A DNA stretch of 64,000 bases from Gemmata palustris (GCF_017939745.1 NZ_JAGKQQ010000002.1:682001-746000), one strand, 5' to 3'; shown: positions 1-9,579, counted from the first letter of the stretch. The notes: generated by a model not told the origin, from the letters alone. A program made the numbers and translations.

Positions 1-1
1 C

Positions 2-859
2 CGGCCCGATTTCAACATTGATGTGGCTGTGGACCTCATGGCCCGTACCGGGCTCCGGGCGCTCGCAGCGCTCCTGCCGTTCTTCGGGCTCCTGCTCGCG
101 GTAGGGGTGGTGGCGAGCGTCGCACAGGTGGGGCTCCAGATCAACACAGAAAAGCTCGAACTCAACTTCGACAAATTGAACCCGGCCACCGGGTTAGGTC
201 GGCTGTTCTCCACCACGGCGCTGATCCGCGGGCTGCTTACCATCCTGAAAGTGATCGCGCTGGGGGTAGTCGCGTATGTGGTGCTCAACGGGCGCGGGGG
301 GCTCGTCGCCAGTTTGGGTCAGGGGCGGGTGGCGGGCGCGGCGCCGGCAGCGTGGGCCGTCGTGATGAAACTGGCCCTGTACCTCTCGGCCGCGGTCGCC
401 TTCGTTGCGATCTTCGACTACGCGCACCAGCGCCGGAAGTTCGAGATCTCCCTTCGGATGACGAAGGAAGAATTAAAACAGGAACTGAAGCAAGAAGACG
501 GCGACCCGATGGTGAAGGCCCGCATCCGGCAAATCGCGCGCGAGCGCACCAAGCAAAAGATGCTGAAGGAAGTGCCGAAGGCGACCGTCGTCGTCACGAA
601 CCCGACCCACTACGCGGTCGCACTCCGGTACGATGCGAACCGCGACAGTGCCCCCGTGGTCATCGCCAAGGGCAAGGGCGCGTTCGCGAAACGGATCACG
701 AAACTCGCCCGCGATTCAGGTGTGCCGGTACTCGAGCGCCCGCCACTCGCGCGGGCGCTCCAGTCCATCCGCGAGGGGCAACCGATCCCCAACGTGCTGT
801 TCCGGGCGGTGGCCGAGGTGCTCGCGTTCGTGATGAAGTTGCGCAGCGGAGCAGTGTAG
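2..859 (+). CDS. flhB: FlhB, flagellar export substrate-specificity switch (5' end cut off by window)
   Basis: The reading frame is open from the window edge, so the N-terminus is missing; FlhB is usually about 350-380 residues and 285 are visible. The hydrophobic segments of the inner-membrane half are followed by a charged linker (KEELKQELKQEDGDP) and the cytoplasmic domain with the self-cleavage motif NPTH at 599-610, where family members cut between Asn and Pro to switch export from hook to filament substrates. The C-terminal part (PVVIAKGKG, PVLERPPLARAL) is typical of the FlhB/YscU family. It lies upstream of flhA in the same direction. I am very sure of the family; only the start is unknown. 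Confidence 0.97.
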   Translation, partial: RPDFNIDVAVDLMARTGLRALAALLPFFGLLLAVGVVASVAQVGLQINTEKLELNFDKLNPATGLGRLFSTTALIRGLLTILKVIALGVVAYVVLNGRGGLVASLGQGRVAGAAPAAWAVVMKLALYLSAAVAFVAIFDYAHQRRKFEISLRMTKEELKQELKQEDGDPMVKARIRQIARERTKQKMLKEVPKATVVVTNPTHYAVALRYDANRDSAPVVIAKGKGAFAKRITKLARDSGVPVLERPPLARALQSIREGQPIPNVLFRAVAEVLAFVMKLRSGAV

Positions 860-1323
860 GGCGCGAGCGGAGCGGGGTCGCGGGTGTGCATGCCCGTTTT
901 CCCGCGGGTGGCGCGGACGTTCTTGTCTGTGTGTGGTATTTGGCGGCCCGAGCGGAGCCGGAAATCGGTTCGCGGCTCTCGCTGGAGGGTTGGCGCACGG
1001 ACCGGAACAGTCTGTGCGACACAGCAACTAACGGGCACGCGCGTGTAAATCGGGCGGCTCATCGGCAGCGCCGAGAGTTGCGTCAAACGACGACGGATTG
1101 AGTGTTCGCGCCCTTACGGAGTGGCGCGGGAGCGTAGTTTTCAGGATCGGCGCAAAACCGGGCGCGGTATAACCCGAACGGGATTTTCGCCGGGGCCGAA
1201 TCCTGAGAGTGTGACAGGAAGAAAACTTCAGAAACGCTGCGTCTTCAGTGACTTCCGCGCGCCGGAAATCGGCTGCGTTCTAAATCATGGTGTCGCCGGA
1301 AACGGTGGCCGAATGGACTCCCG
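860..1323. other. flhB-flhA intergenic gap
   Basis: There are 464 bases between the flhB stop and the flhA start. Frames crossing the gap have amino-acid composition typical of shadow frames (Arg/Pro/Ala-rich, no recognisable domain). I see no strong hairpin and no RNA gene. A promoter for flhA could lie here, but I could not identify one. Confidence 0.5.
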
Positions 1324-3459
1324 ATGGCGAACGAAATCAAACCCGTGTCCGGCTCGCCCCTGCTGCGGAGCGAACTGCTCCTCTCGGTGGCCCTGCTCGG
1401 GTTACTCGTGATCTTCCTGGTCCCGCTCCCCACGCTGGTGCTGGACCTGCTGCTCGCGTTCAACATCAGCGCGACCATCCTGCTGTTGTTGGTCACGCTG
1501 ACCGTGAAGCAGCCACTGGAATTCTCGACGTTCCCGTCGCTACTTTTGCTCTTTACGCTTTTTCGGCTCGCACTGAACGTGGCGACGACCCGGCTCATCC
1601 TGCTGAACGCCGACGCCGGGGAGATCGTGGCGGCGTTCGGAAAGTTCGTCGTCGGCGGCAGCCTGATCGTCGGGTTGGTGATCTTCCTGATCCTGATCGT
1701 GATCCAGTTCGTGGTGATTACCAAGGGGGCCGGGCGGGTGTCGGAGGTCGCGGCGCGGTTCACCCTGGACTCGATGCCCGGCAAGCAGATGGCGATCGAC
1801 GCCGAGATGAACGCGGGGATGATCGACGAGGTCGAGGCCAAGAAGCGCCGAACGGCCCTGATGCGGGAGAGCGAGTTCTACGGCACGATGGACGGGGCCA
1901 GTCGGTTCGTCCGCGGGGACGCGGTGGCCGCGATCATCATCACGGCCGTGAACCTCGTGGGCGGCTTCATTATCGGTCTGACGAAGGGCATGCCGTTGAC
2001 CCAGGCGATCCGGACGTACTCGATTCTGACGGTCGGCGACGGGCTGGTGACCCAGATCCCGGCGCTCATCACCGCCACCGCGTCCGCCATGCTGGTGACG
2101 AAGGCGACGTCCGGTACCAGTTTGGGTGAGGAACTGAACGACCAGTTCCAGACCGCGTCGGCCCCGTTCCGGTTGGGCTCGTACATCCTGATCGCGCTCT
2201 CGCTGGTCCCCGGAATGCCGACGGTCCCGTTCCTCGCACTGGGCGGGGCGCTGTTCTACCTGTCGCGCCGCGGGGCGAAGCCGGCCGTACCGGTCCCCGC
2301 GACCGCGGGCGGCGAAGGGGCCGCGGCCCAGGCGGGCGCCGCGGGTGCGGCCCCGAAGTCCCCGGTCGAAGGGTACCTCGACGACTTCCTCCAAACGGAC
2401 CGCATCAGCCTCGAAATCGGCGCGGCGCTCATTCCGCTGGTGTCGGCCCGGCGCGGACCGGGGCTCCTGGACCGGATCGGCGGGTTGCGGCGCGACCTCG
2501 CGAAACAGAGCGGGTTGTGGGTACCGGCCGTCCGCGTCCGCGACAACATTCAGCTCGATCCGCCCTCGTACCGTGTCCTCTTAGGGGGGCGCGAAGTGGC
2601 CCGCGGCGAGGTGCGCCCGGACTTCTGGCTGGCGATCGACCCGGGCGGCGCGAGCCGGATCTCGCTCGCGGGCGAAGAGGCCCGCGAACCGGCCTTCGGC
2701 CTCCCGGCCAAGTGGATCACCGACGCGGACCGCAACCGCGCCGAGGCCGCCGGGTTCACCGTGGTGGACCCGCCGAACGTGATTATTACGCACCTGGGCG
2801 AAGTGGTCCGCCGGCACGCGGGCGAACTGCTGGGCCGCGACGACCTGAAGTCGATGGTGGACCGGGTGCGCGAAACGACCCCGGCCGTGGTGGACGACCT
2901 GATCCCGAACGTCATGAGCATGGGCACGCTGCACCGCGTCCTGATTCTGCTGCTCGAGGACCGGGTGCCGATCTCGAACTTGCCGCGCATCCTCGAGAGC
3001 CTCGCGGCCCACGCGCCGACCGTGAAGGACCCGAACGAACTGACCGAACGGGTGCGGGCCGACATCGGGCGCTCGGTCGTGGACCGGTTCCGCGACCCGT
3101 CCGGCCGAATTCGTGCTATCGTTCTCGACCCGCGCCTCGAACTCGAGCTGCGCCGCTCGGTCCAGGGGCACCAGTTGGTCCTCGACCCGAGCCGGCTGGA
3201 GCAGCTCACGATGCGGGTGGCGGGCGAGTTGCGGAAAGCGAGCGCCCGCGGCTACGAGGTCGCGCTGCTGTGCGACGGGAGCCTCCGCCGGGCCGTCCGG
3301 CACTCCCTGGCCCGCGCCCTGCACGACCTGAGCGTGATCTCGTACCAGGAAATTCCGACCGACCTGTTGATGGAACCGGTGGCGGTGATCCGCCCCGAGG
3401 AGCTGACCGGCGAGGCCTCCGCCGCCGTGAGCAACTTGTTCGAGTCGTCCCGAACTTAA
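1324..3459 (+). CDS. flhA: FlhA, flagellar type III export gate protein
   Basis: This 711-residue protein has the normal FlhA length. The first ~330 residues carry about eight membrane segments, then a ~350-residue cytoplasmic domain follows a Gly/Ala-rich linker near residues 325-345. The FHIPEP signature is visible as LFRLALNVATTRLILL near residues 75-95 and EVAARFTLDSMPGKQMAID near 140-160. FlhA forms the nonameric ring that channels proton motive force into export of rod, hook and filament subunits. It sits between flhB and the sigma factor gene; fliA starts 32 bases after its stop, suggesting cotranscription. Confidence 0.98.
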   Translation: MANEIKPVSGSPLLRSELLLSVALLGLLVIFLVPLPTLVLDLLLAFNISATILLLLVTLTVKQPLEFSTFPSLLLLFTLFRLALNVATTRLILLNADAGEIVAAFGKFVVGGSLIVGLVIFLILIVIQFVVITKGAGRVSEVAARFTLDSMPGKQMAIDAEMNAGMIDEVEAKKRRTALMRESEFYGTMDGASRFVRGDAVAAIIITAVNLVGGFIIGLTKGMPLTQAIRTYSILTVGDGLVTQIPALITATASAMLVTKATSGTSLGEELNDQFQTASAPFRLGSYILIALSLVPGMPTVPFLALGGALFYLSRRGAKPAVPVPATAGGEGAAAQAGAAGAAPKSPVEGYLDDFLQTDRISLEIGAALIPLVSARRGPGLLDRIGGLRRDLAKQSGLWVPAVRVRDNIQLDPPSYRVLLGGREVARGEVRPDFWLAIDPGGASRISLAGEEAREPAFGLPAKWITDADRNRAEAAGFTVVDPPNVIITHLGEVVRRHAGELLGRDDLKSMVDRVRETTPAVVDDLIPNVMSMGTLHRVLILLLEDRVPISNLPRILESLAAHAPTVKDPNELTERVRADIGRSVVDRFRDPSGRIRAIVLDPRLELELRRSVQGHQLVLDPSRLEQLTMRVAGELRKASARGYEVALLCDGSLRRAVRHSLARALHDLSVISYQEIPTDLLMEPVAVIRPEELTGEASAAVSNLFESSRT

Positions 3460-3491
3460 TCGTCCCGTAGTTCGCCCGAGTCATACACACC

Positions 3492-4223
3492 ATGAGTGGC
3501 AACATTCAAGCGTACCAACGACAGGCCGACCAGCAGCGCCGCGACGAACTCATCGTGTCGCACCTCCCCCTGGTCAAACACGTTATTGGAAGACTCATCG
3601 GCGATACGCCGCCCGGCGTGGACGTCGAGAACCTCGAATCGGCGGGCGTCCTGGGGCTCGTCGAAGCGGCCTCGAAGTTCGACCCGACCCGCAACGCCCA
3701 GTTCAAGACGTTCGCGTACCTGCGCATCCGCGGCGCGATCGTGGACGAGATGCGCCGGAACAGCCCGCTCCCGCAGCACGTTCACACGCGCCTCACGGCG
3801 GTCCGGCGCGCGTGCCGCACCCTGCCCCACCCGATCACCGTCGAAGCCATCGCCACCGCGACCGGCCTGACCGAAGACGAAGTTACCGATACACTCGCGG
3901 CCGAACGGGTCGCTAAAACGACGTCCTGGGAACAGACCGCCGATGCGAACGGCCTGGAACCGGCGATCGCGTCCGAGGAGCCGTCGGCCGAGATGGAGCG
4001 CTGGGAAACGATCCAGCAGCTCACCGACGCGATCGAGGGCCTGGACTCGAAGGAGCGGATCGCGGTCACGCTGTACTACCGCGAGGACCTACGGCTGAAG
4101 GAAATCGCCGAGGTGATGAAGCTCTCCGTGTCGCGCGTCTCGCGCCTGCTGAGCAAGGCGACGTTCGAGCTGGGCGAGCGCCTGAAGGCACTCAAGGCCG
4201 GCGGCGCGCTCGCGGCCGGGTGA
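3492..4223 (+). CDS. fliA: FliA-type flagellar sigma factor (sigma-28 group)
   Basis: A 243-residue sigma-70-family protein with the FliA/WhiG layout. Region 2 is near residues 20-75 (LVKHVIGRLIGD, then KFDPTRNAQFKTFAYLRIRG), region 3 near 80-140, and region 4 near 180-235 with a helix-turn-helix (LKEIAEVMKLSVSRVSRLLS). The motif GAIVDEMRRNSPLP after region 2 is characteristic of the FliA branch. It probably directs late flagellar genes. The start ATG follows flhA closely. A 26-bp perfect hairpin 14 bases after the stop ends the operon. Confidence 0.95.
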   Translation: MSGNIQAYQRQADQQRRDELIVSHLPLVKHVIGRLIGDTPPGVDVENLESAGVLGLVEAASKFDPTRNAQFKTFAYLRIRGAIVDEMRRNSPLPQHVHTRLTAVRRACRTLPHPITVEAIATATGLTEDEVTDTLAAERVAKTTSWEQTADANGLEPAIASEEPSAEMERWETIQQLTDAIEGLDSKERIAVTLYYREDLRLKEIAEVMKLSVSRVSRLLSKATFELGERLKALKAGGALAAG

Positions 4224-4237
4224 CTCCACGCACAACG

Positions 4238-4295
4238 GACGCACAGAACACAAACGCACAGGGCAGGAACCCTGTGCGTTTGTGTTCTGTGCGTC
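4238..4295. terminator. 26-bp perfect hairpin between convergent genes
   Basis: The arms 4238-4263 and 4270-4295 are exact reverse complements with a 6-base loop; T-rich sequence follows on the plus side. It lies between the fliA stop (plus) and the HEAT-repeat gene stop (minus, 4299), so it can act as a bidirectional terminator. The stem is much longer and more AT-rich than a usual intrinsic terminator. Confidence 0.85.
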
Positions 4296-4298
4296 TTT

Positions 4299-5120
4299 CT
4301 ACGGGTTCGTTACCGTCATCCCCCCGGGCAGCGGCGGGATGGGGATGCGGTTCAGCGCATCGACCGCGGCCCGGCGCACGTCGGGATCGGGGTCGCCGCG
4401 GAGCGCATCAATTTCCGGAACGGCGGGCGCCGCGGGCGCCCCGAGCCGACCGAGCGCGCGGACCGCGAGCAGCCGGTAGTTCGCGTCCGGGTCGCGCAGA
4501 TCCACCGCAAGCGCACGCACGTACCCCTCGGTCGGCTTCGCGTTCGGTTGGACGCGGTTCAGCGCGTTAATGGCCCCGCGGCGCACGTCCCCGTCGGCAT
4601 CCCCGAGGACCACCTCGAGTACGGTGACCGCAGCGCGGGCGGTCGGGCCGAGGTCCGCGAGGGCCTTGGTCGCCCGCACGCGCGTGCTCGCGTCGCGGCT
4701 CAACAACTGCCGGATGAGCACATCGACTTCCAGGGAATCCGAGGTGTTCAGGATCGCTTCCCGGGACTGTTTCAGCGCGAGGTCGAGGTCGATGGTCCGG
4801 CCGGCGAGCCGGGTGAACACGGGCAGCGCCGCCTTCGCGGGCGCCCCGAGTTGCCCCAGGGCCTCGACGACGGCTTCCTGGAGCGGCTCCTGCTCGGTTC
4901 CCCGTAGGCGATCGAGGACCGCGATCAAGTCGCCGGCCGCGGCCCCCGCGCGGGGGCCGATCCTGCCGATCATGACCGCCGCCTCCACGCGCCCCTGTAG
5001 GGACTGGCGCGGGTCGCGGACAATCCCCCCGAGCTTCTTCGCGAGCGCGTCGTCGGCCTCGTCCGCGCGCGCCACGAGCGGGAGCGCGAAGAGCGCCACG
5101 AGAACCAGTCCACAGCGCAT
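4299..5120 (-). CDS. Exported HEAT-repeat protein
   Basis: The chosen start gives 273 residues beginning MRCGLVLVALFALPLVARA, a clear signal peptide with an Ala-x-Ala cleavage site. The ATG at 5120 is preceded by a G-rich run. The frame extends to an ATG at 5222, but those extra residues would bury the signal peptide. Repeated helical units with the HEAT pattern follow (DPDANYRLLAVRALGRLG, DPDVRRAAVDALNRI). Such proteins are protein-binding scaffolds; no catalytic motif is visible. It is transcribed against the flagellar genes, and a flagellar role cannot be inferred. Confidence 0.8.
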   Translation of the reverse strand: MRCGLVLVALFALPLVARADEADDALAKKLGGIVRDPRQSLQGRVEAAVMIGRIGPRAGAAAGDLIAVLDRLRGTEQEPLQEAVVEALGQLGAPAKAALPVFTRLAGRTIDLDLALKQSREAILNTSDSLEVDVLIRQLLSRDASTRVRATKALADLGPTARAAVTVLEVVLGDADGDVRRGAINALNRVQPNAKPTEGYVRALAVDLRDPDANYRLLAVRALGRLGAPAAPAVPEIDALRGDPDPDVRRAAVDALNRIPIPPLPGGMTVTNP

Positions 5121-5329
5121 GACAACCCCCCGGCAGGTGCGGAACACTCTGTCCATCGGCCCCGGCCCTGGCGCGACTTCGGCCCGTACATTGTCCCGCG
5201 CGCCCGGGGCGAAATCCGACACGATCCGCCCGGAACAACCTGTTTTTCTCGCGCGATGGCAAAAATCGGCACGCGGCTTCGATCATCCCAATACTCGGTT
5301 CGCAACTTCCCCCTAACTAACGGTGACCG

Positions 5330-6175
5330 GTGGTCGTAATCGTTGGCGCAATGATCGTCCTCGTTTCCGTCCTCGTCGGGTTCTCGATGGCGGGGGGCAA
5401 GGTCATGTCCCTCATTCACCTGTCCGAGTTCGTCACGATCGGCGGCGCCTCGTTCGGCGCGCTGATCCTGATGTCCCCGGTAAAGGTCATCAAGGACCTG
5501 GTCAAGGGCGTGATCCAAACGATCAAGGGCTCGGCGTTCGGCAAGGCCGCGTGCGTCGACCTGCTCAAACTCCAGTACGCCCTCGCGCGCCTCGTGCGCC
5601 AGGAGGGGTTGCTCGCGCTCGACACGCACGTGACGAACCCGGAATCGAGCGCGCTCCTGCGGGAGCACCCCAAGTTGAACGGCAACCACCACGCCCGCGC
5701 GTTCCTGTGCGACTCGCTCGCCATGATCCTCGACGGCACCGTGGAGAGCGCCCAGTTGGGCGAGTGGCTCGAGGAAGAAATTTCGGTGGTCGAGCGCGAG
5801 CACCACGCGGCCTCGGACGCCCTGGCGAAGAGCGCCGACGCGCTGCCCGGGTTCGGGATCGTGGCCGCCGTGCTCGGGATCGTGGTGACGATGCAGTCGA
5901 TCGGCGGCCCGGTGGACGAGATCGGCTACAAGGTCGGTGCGGCCCTCGTCGGGACGTTCCTCGGGATTCTGGCGGCCTACGGCTTCGTGGCCCCGCTCGC
6001 GGCGCGCATGCAGTCGCTCGGCGACCAAGAGATCCTGTTCTTCCGGGCGATGGCCGTGGGCGTGATCGCGATGAACGACGGGGCCAGCCCGAAGGACGTG
6101 GTGACCCGCGCGCGCCGCGTGATGTCGACGGACTGCCGGCCCAACCAGGCGGAACTCAAGGACATGTTCAACTAA
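5330..6175 (+). CDS. motA: MotA, flagellar stator proton-channel subunit
   Basis: This 281-residue protein has the MotA layout: two N-terminal membrane segments (VVVIVGAMIVLVSVLVGF; FVTIGGASFGALILM), a cytoplasmic loop, and two further segments (LPGFGIVAAVLGIVVTM; VGAALVGTFLGILAAYGFVAP). The conserved Pro-Gly-Phe-Gly at the third segment, near residues 176-179, is typical. MotA with MotB forms the ion-driven stator. The start is a GTG at 5330; starting at the ATG 21 bases on would trim the first membrane helix. motB follows 66 bases later. Confidence 0.95.
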   Translation: MVVIVGAMIVLVSVLVGFSMAGGKVMSLIHLSEFVTIGGASFGALILMSPVKVIKDLVKGVIQTIKGSAFGKAACVDLLKLQYALARLVRQEGLLALDTHVTNPESSALLREHPKLNGNHHARAFLCDSLAMILDGTVESAQLGEWLEEEISVVEREHHAASDALAKSADALPGFGIVAAVLGIVVTMQSIGGPVDEIGYKVGAALVGTFLGILAAYGFVAPLAARMQSLGDQEILFFRAMAVGVIAMNDGASPKDVVTRARRVMSTDCRPNQAELKDMFN

Positions 6176-6241
6176 CCGGGTCTCGAGTTTCGAGTTTCGG
6201 ATCTCGTACTTCTTTTCCGGTCCCACCGGGTGGAGTGGATC

Positions 6242-6796
6242 GTGGCAAAGGGCGGCGGCGGTTCGTGGAAAGTGGCCTACGCGGACTTCGTGACCGCGAT
6301 GATGGCGTTCTTCCTCGTGATGTGGATCGGGGCGCAGGACGTCAAGGTGCGCCAGTCGGTCGCGAACTACTTCGTCGACCCGTCCGGGGTGAGCAAGAAG
6401 CCCGCGAACGCGGGGGCCGTTCTCGACTCCCCGGTTTCCGGCCCGGTACCGGAAAACGTGAAGGTCGAGGGCGGGCGCGGGTCGCGCTCGCCGGGCGGCG
6501 ACGTTCCCAGCCCGAGTACGGCCGCGGTCATCAACTGGATCAAAGGCGATCCCAAGCGGTACCAGCACTGGAAGTCCGAGGCCCAGCGGTGCCGCGTGGC
6601 CGCGAACTCGCAGAAGGCCGTTAACCAGACACAGTCGCCCGAAGAAGTGGCGAGCAACCAACTGACCAGTTTGCTCTCGACCGAAGTCGCCGGGAGCATT
6701 CCGAAGGACACGCCGGACGTTTACAAGGATTTGTTGTTCGGTTCGTTCAAAGAGATAAACTGGAAGCAGGCCGCAGAGGTTCTCCTCTCGGAGTAA
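6242..6796 (+). CDS. motB: MotB-like stator protein without the OmpA peptidoglycan-binding domain
   Basis: I chose the GTG at 6242 because GGAG lies 6 bases upstream and the product (VAKGGGGSWKVAYADF) aligns with MotB N-termini; an in-frame GTG at 6230 is also possible. The conserved membrane helix AYADFVTAMMAFFLVMW contains the ion-binding Asp. MotB is normally 250-330 residues with a C-terminal OmpA-like domain, but this product has about 184 and stops after a low-complexity and helical region with no OmpA motif. No frameshifted continuation is visible, as the next gene begins 90 bases later. It may be anchored by another protein. Confidence 0.9.
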   Translation: MAKGGGGSWKVAYADFVTAMMAFFLVMWIGAQDVKVRQSVANYFVDPSGVSKKPANAGAVLDSPVSGPVPENVKVEGGRGSRSPGGDVPSPSTAAVINWIKGDPKRYQHWKSEAQRCRVAANSQKAVNQTQSPEEVASNQLTSLLSTEVAGSIPKDTPDVYKDLLFGSFKEINWKQAAEVLLSE

Positions 6797-6885
6797 CTGG
6801 TTCGAGTGACCGGCGAACGAACTTGTTCCCGAAAAAGGTTTGCGGTATAGCCGCCCAGACAACGTTCCCCGATGAGGGCAGGCTC

Positions 6886-7500
6886 ATGCGATTCGCGATG
6901 TACCGCGTGCTCGTGCTCGGCGCGTTCCTGATCCCGTGCGTGGCCGCCGGAGTGACGGCGCAACCACCGTCCGTGGCCGACAAACTGAAAACCGATACGG
7001 CCGCACTCGCCGGCGAACGGGCCGCCGCCGAATCGACCAGTACGGAGCGGGCCAAGCTGCAGGCCGATTTGCGGCGGTTGATCGACCGGCTCGAAAAGAA
7101 CCCTCCCGGACCGGGGCCGGTGGTGCCCCCGGGGCCGATCAGCCCCCCGAAGACGAAAGACAAAGAACCCGGCGCCGGCGGGGCCGCAGTTGATAAGTTG
7201 CGGTACGCAATGAACCTGGTGCTGAATAACGAGATCGAAGCGGCCCTGAACGGCTTCCGCCAGATCGATCTCCAGTCGCTGGCACCCGAAGACCGGGCGT
7301 TCGCGCGGTTCATGACGGCCTCCTGCCTGCGGCGCCAGGGCCGAACGGCCGAAGCGCTGCCCATTTACCGCGAGGTGGGCGACGGCGGAGAAGACTCATT
7401 TATTGCGTCGTCTGCAGTTTCACAGGTATCCCTCATTCGCACGGGTGAAGAACTTCAGGCCCAACTCGCACAACTTCGCGCCCGGCCGAAATCGCGCTGA
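6886..7500 (+). CDS. Exported TPR-like protein in the flagellar cluster
   Basis: The start at 6886 is preceded by GAGGGCAGG and begins a signal peptide (MRFAMYRVLVLGAFLIPCVAAG). A helical segment near residues 30-70 is followed by a Pro/Gly-rich linker and a C-terminal TPR-like pair of helices (EIEAALNGFRQIDLQSLAPEDRAFARF). The length is 204 residues. It lies directly after the truncated motB, so it could be a periplasmic partner of the stator, but that is inference from position only. No enzymatic motif is seen. Confidence 0.7.
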   Translation: MRFAMYRVLVLGAFLIPCVAAGVTAQPPSVADKLKTDTAALAGERAAAESTSTERAKLQADLRRLIDRLEKNPPGPGPVVPPGPISPPKTKDKEPGAGGAAVDKLRYAMNLVLNNEIEAALNGFRQIDLQSLAPEDRAFARFMTASCLRRQGRTAEALPIYREVGDGGEDSFIASSAVSQVSLIRTGEELQAQLAQLRARPKSR

Positions 7501-7582
7501 TTCTTGGCGCGGTGCGGCCCATTTTTTCGTTTCCACCCCCCATTTCCCACCGGCTCTCGTGCTACAGGAACTGCGAGTAACT

Positions 7583-7894
7583 GTGACGACCGCGACTGAA
7601 CTGGTGGCGGAAATTCGCGACCGGTTCAAACTCGGCGACGCGGCACTCGAACAAACCAGCCGACTCGTGGCCCTGGTCGCCACGATCGAGTTGGACGTAG
7701 CGCGAGCCGGAACCCTGCCCCACGATCTGCGGGCGGAAATTACAGGATTGCTCGCGCAAGTCCAAGAGACGACAATAGTTGGTGGCCGCTGGTTGGAAGC
7801 GGTCGCCGACGGCCCGGAACTTGCAAACCTCCACATGAGGATGCGCGTACAGAAGCTGTACGGCATTCCTGTGCGGGACGATTCATCCCCCTAA
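7583..7894 (+). CDS. Small flagellar-cluster protein of unknown function (FlgN/FliT-sized)
   Basis: A protein of about 103 residues starting at the GTG at 7583 (VTTATELVAEIRDRF); AGGAA lies about 12 bases upstream. A GTG at 7559 would add eight residues. The product is almost all helical and has no signal peptide, like small flagellar export chaperones (FlgN, FliT), but I cannot match it to either by motif. It sits 14 bases before fliK, which supports cotranscription and a flagellar job. Confidence 0.6.
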   Translation: MTTATELVAEIRDRFKLGDAALEQTSRLVALVATIELDVARAGTLPHDLRAEITGLLAQVQETTIVGGRWLEAVADGPELANLHMRMRVQKLYGIPVRDDSSP

Positions 7895-7908
7895 GACGAG
7901 CACAACAC

Positions 7909-9537
7909 ATGGCGTCGACCGTCGCAAATGTGACCACCGCCTTCCCGCTCGTTCAAACGAGTACCACCTCGACTACGACCCGTCAAACGTCGCGCACGGC
8001 CTCTTCAGACCCGTTCCAAACTGTTCTCGCGGAAGCCACAAACGACACGCGCTCGGCGCAGGCCGCGAGCGACGCGAACAAATCCGCCGCGACCGCGCAA
8101 GCCGCCGATGCCGCGGCCGCACAAGAACTCGCCGATCAAGACGCGGCCGACAAAGACGCGGCCGATGCCCGCGCCGCGGAACTCGCCGGGGTGCTCGCCG
8201 CGACCACTCAGCTCACCACACCGACCGACTCGACGACCGATCTCGCGGTCACGGGAGCGCTCGGGGCCGGCCAAGCGACAGCCGCACTGAACGGGACGAC
8301 GGGGGAACTCGCACCCCCGAACGTTCCCACACAAACGAACCCGCTGTTCCGTCAGTTCGTGTCCGAAGCCGCGGCCCAAAACAATACTCGCATCGCGACC
8401 CCGGTGACTCGGGACACCAACACAACGAACGCGAACGCGGTTCCGACGCCGCCCGTGGTTCCGCAAACGACCGCGACCACGACCGCTCCGCAGGTTCTCG
8501 ATACGACCAACCTGACCAGTGCGGTCGCCGCGGTGCAACCCACACAGAAACAGATCGTCGTCGCACAAACGCCCATCGTCGCCGGCTTACTGCCGAACCA
8601 AACCGAAGTTGGCGCGACCCTCGTGCCGACGCCCGTGGTGGCCCCGCAAGCCCCGATCGAAACTACGGCCCTCCCCGGCGTGCAGGTGGGCAGCCGCCCG
8701 AGCACCGCGGGCGAGCAGTTTGCCGCGATCGCGTCGGCCGCGTCCACGCTGACCACAAACGCTCCGGCACCGACCACCGCGACGACGCCGTCGCCGTTCG
8801 CGACGACGCTTGCGGCGACCCCGGTCACGACCGACACACTCACCGACACGGCCGCGGCCAAAACGGTGATCCCGGTCGCGACCAATGCGGTCGCAACTGC
8901 GGCGGCTAACGCGCTCACGGCCAACGCACTCACGAGTACCACTGCAACGACGGCCGCGTCCGCGACCCGCGTACCCACGCAACTCGCGGAACTCGGGGAA
9001 CTCACGAAGAAAGAAAGTAGTTTCGGCGACGCGGCCCCCTCCGCGGCGGCCGCGGGTGGGTTCGCACACGTGCTGACACCCCAAGCCCCCACCGCTCCCC
9101 AACCGACCGCGACCGTCCAGACCCCGGCCCCGGTCGCGCAAGTCGCGGACGGGATCATTACCCACGCTCACGTGATCGCACGCGGCGGAAAGACCGAGTT
9201 CCAGATCCGGCTCGACCCGCCCGAACTCGGCACGGTCCGCATCCGGCTCACGTCCGATGGTGACGGAATTAACGGACAAGTGGTGGTGGCGAGCGACTCC
9301 GTTCGCCGAATGATTGAAAGTCAGTTGCCCGAGCTGCGCCAGCGCCTCGAAGCGACCGGCGTGACGGTCCAGAACTTGAGCGTCGCAACGGACTCCGGGA
9401 CTGGTGCGGACACCGGCTCCCGCGGGTTCCGCTCGGACGGCCCGGCGGACTTCGCCCGGCAAGCCCCCGTCGCGACCGGCCCGCCGCCCCGCCCGCCGAC
9501 GGTCCGCCGCCCCGGTGTGCTCGACGTGATGGCCTGA
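7909..9537 (+). CDS. fliK: FliK-like flagellar hook-length control protein
   Basis: This 542-residue protein has a long low-complexity Ala/Thr/Pro-rich N-terminal part (about residues 1-410), as expected for the secreted ruler part of FliK. The conserved C-terminal hook-length domain is near residues 415-495 (TEFQIRLDPPELGTVRIRL and LPELRQRLEATGVTVQNLSV). The LxPxxLGxVxIxL pattern is the family hallmark. FliK measures the growing hook and triggers the FlhB switch. It is followed 42 bases later by flgD and then flgE. Confidence 0.92.
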   Translation: MASTVANVTTAFPLVQTSTTSTTTRQTSRTASSDPFQTVLAEATNDTRSAQAASDANKSAATAQAADAAAAQELADQDAADKDAADARAAELAGVLAATTQLTTPTDSTTDLAVTGALGAGQATAALNGTTGELAPPNVPTQTNPLFRQFVSEAAAQNNTRIATPVTRDTNTTNANAVPTPPVVPQTTATTTAPQVLDTTNLTSAVAAVQPTQKQIVVAQTPIVAGLLPNQTEVGATLVPTPVVAPQAPIETTALPGVQVGSRPSTAGEQFAAIASAASTLTTNAPAPTTATTPSPFATTLAATPVTTDTLTDTAAAKTVIPVATNAVATAAANALTANALTSTTATTAASATRVPTQLAELGELTKKESSFGDAAPSAAAAGGFAHVLTPQAPTAPQPTATVQTPAPVAQVADGIITHAHVIARGGKTEFQIRLDPPELGTVRIRLTSDGDGINGQVVVASDSVRRMIESQLPELRQRLEATGVTVQNLSVATDSGTGADTGSRGFRSDGPADFARQAPVATGPPPRPPTVRRPGVLDVMA

Positions 9538-9579
9538 ACTCGAACCCCCTCAATCGAAGACTTTTAGGAGAGCATTGCA

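Noticed and set aside
352-1101. Long frame overlapping flhB in another phase
   Set aside because: Arg/Pro/Gly-rich shadow composition typical of high-GC DNA; FlhB is certain in the other frame.
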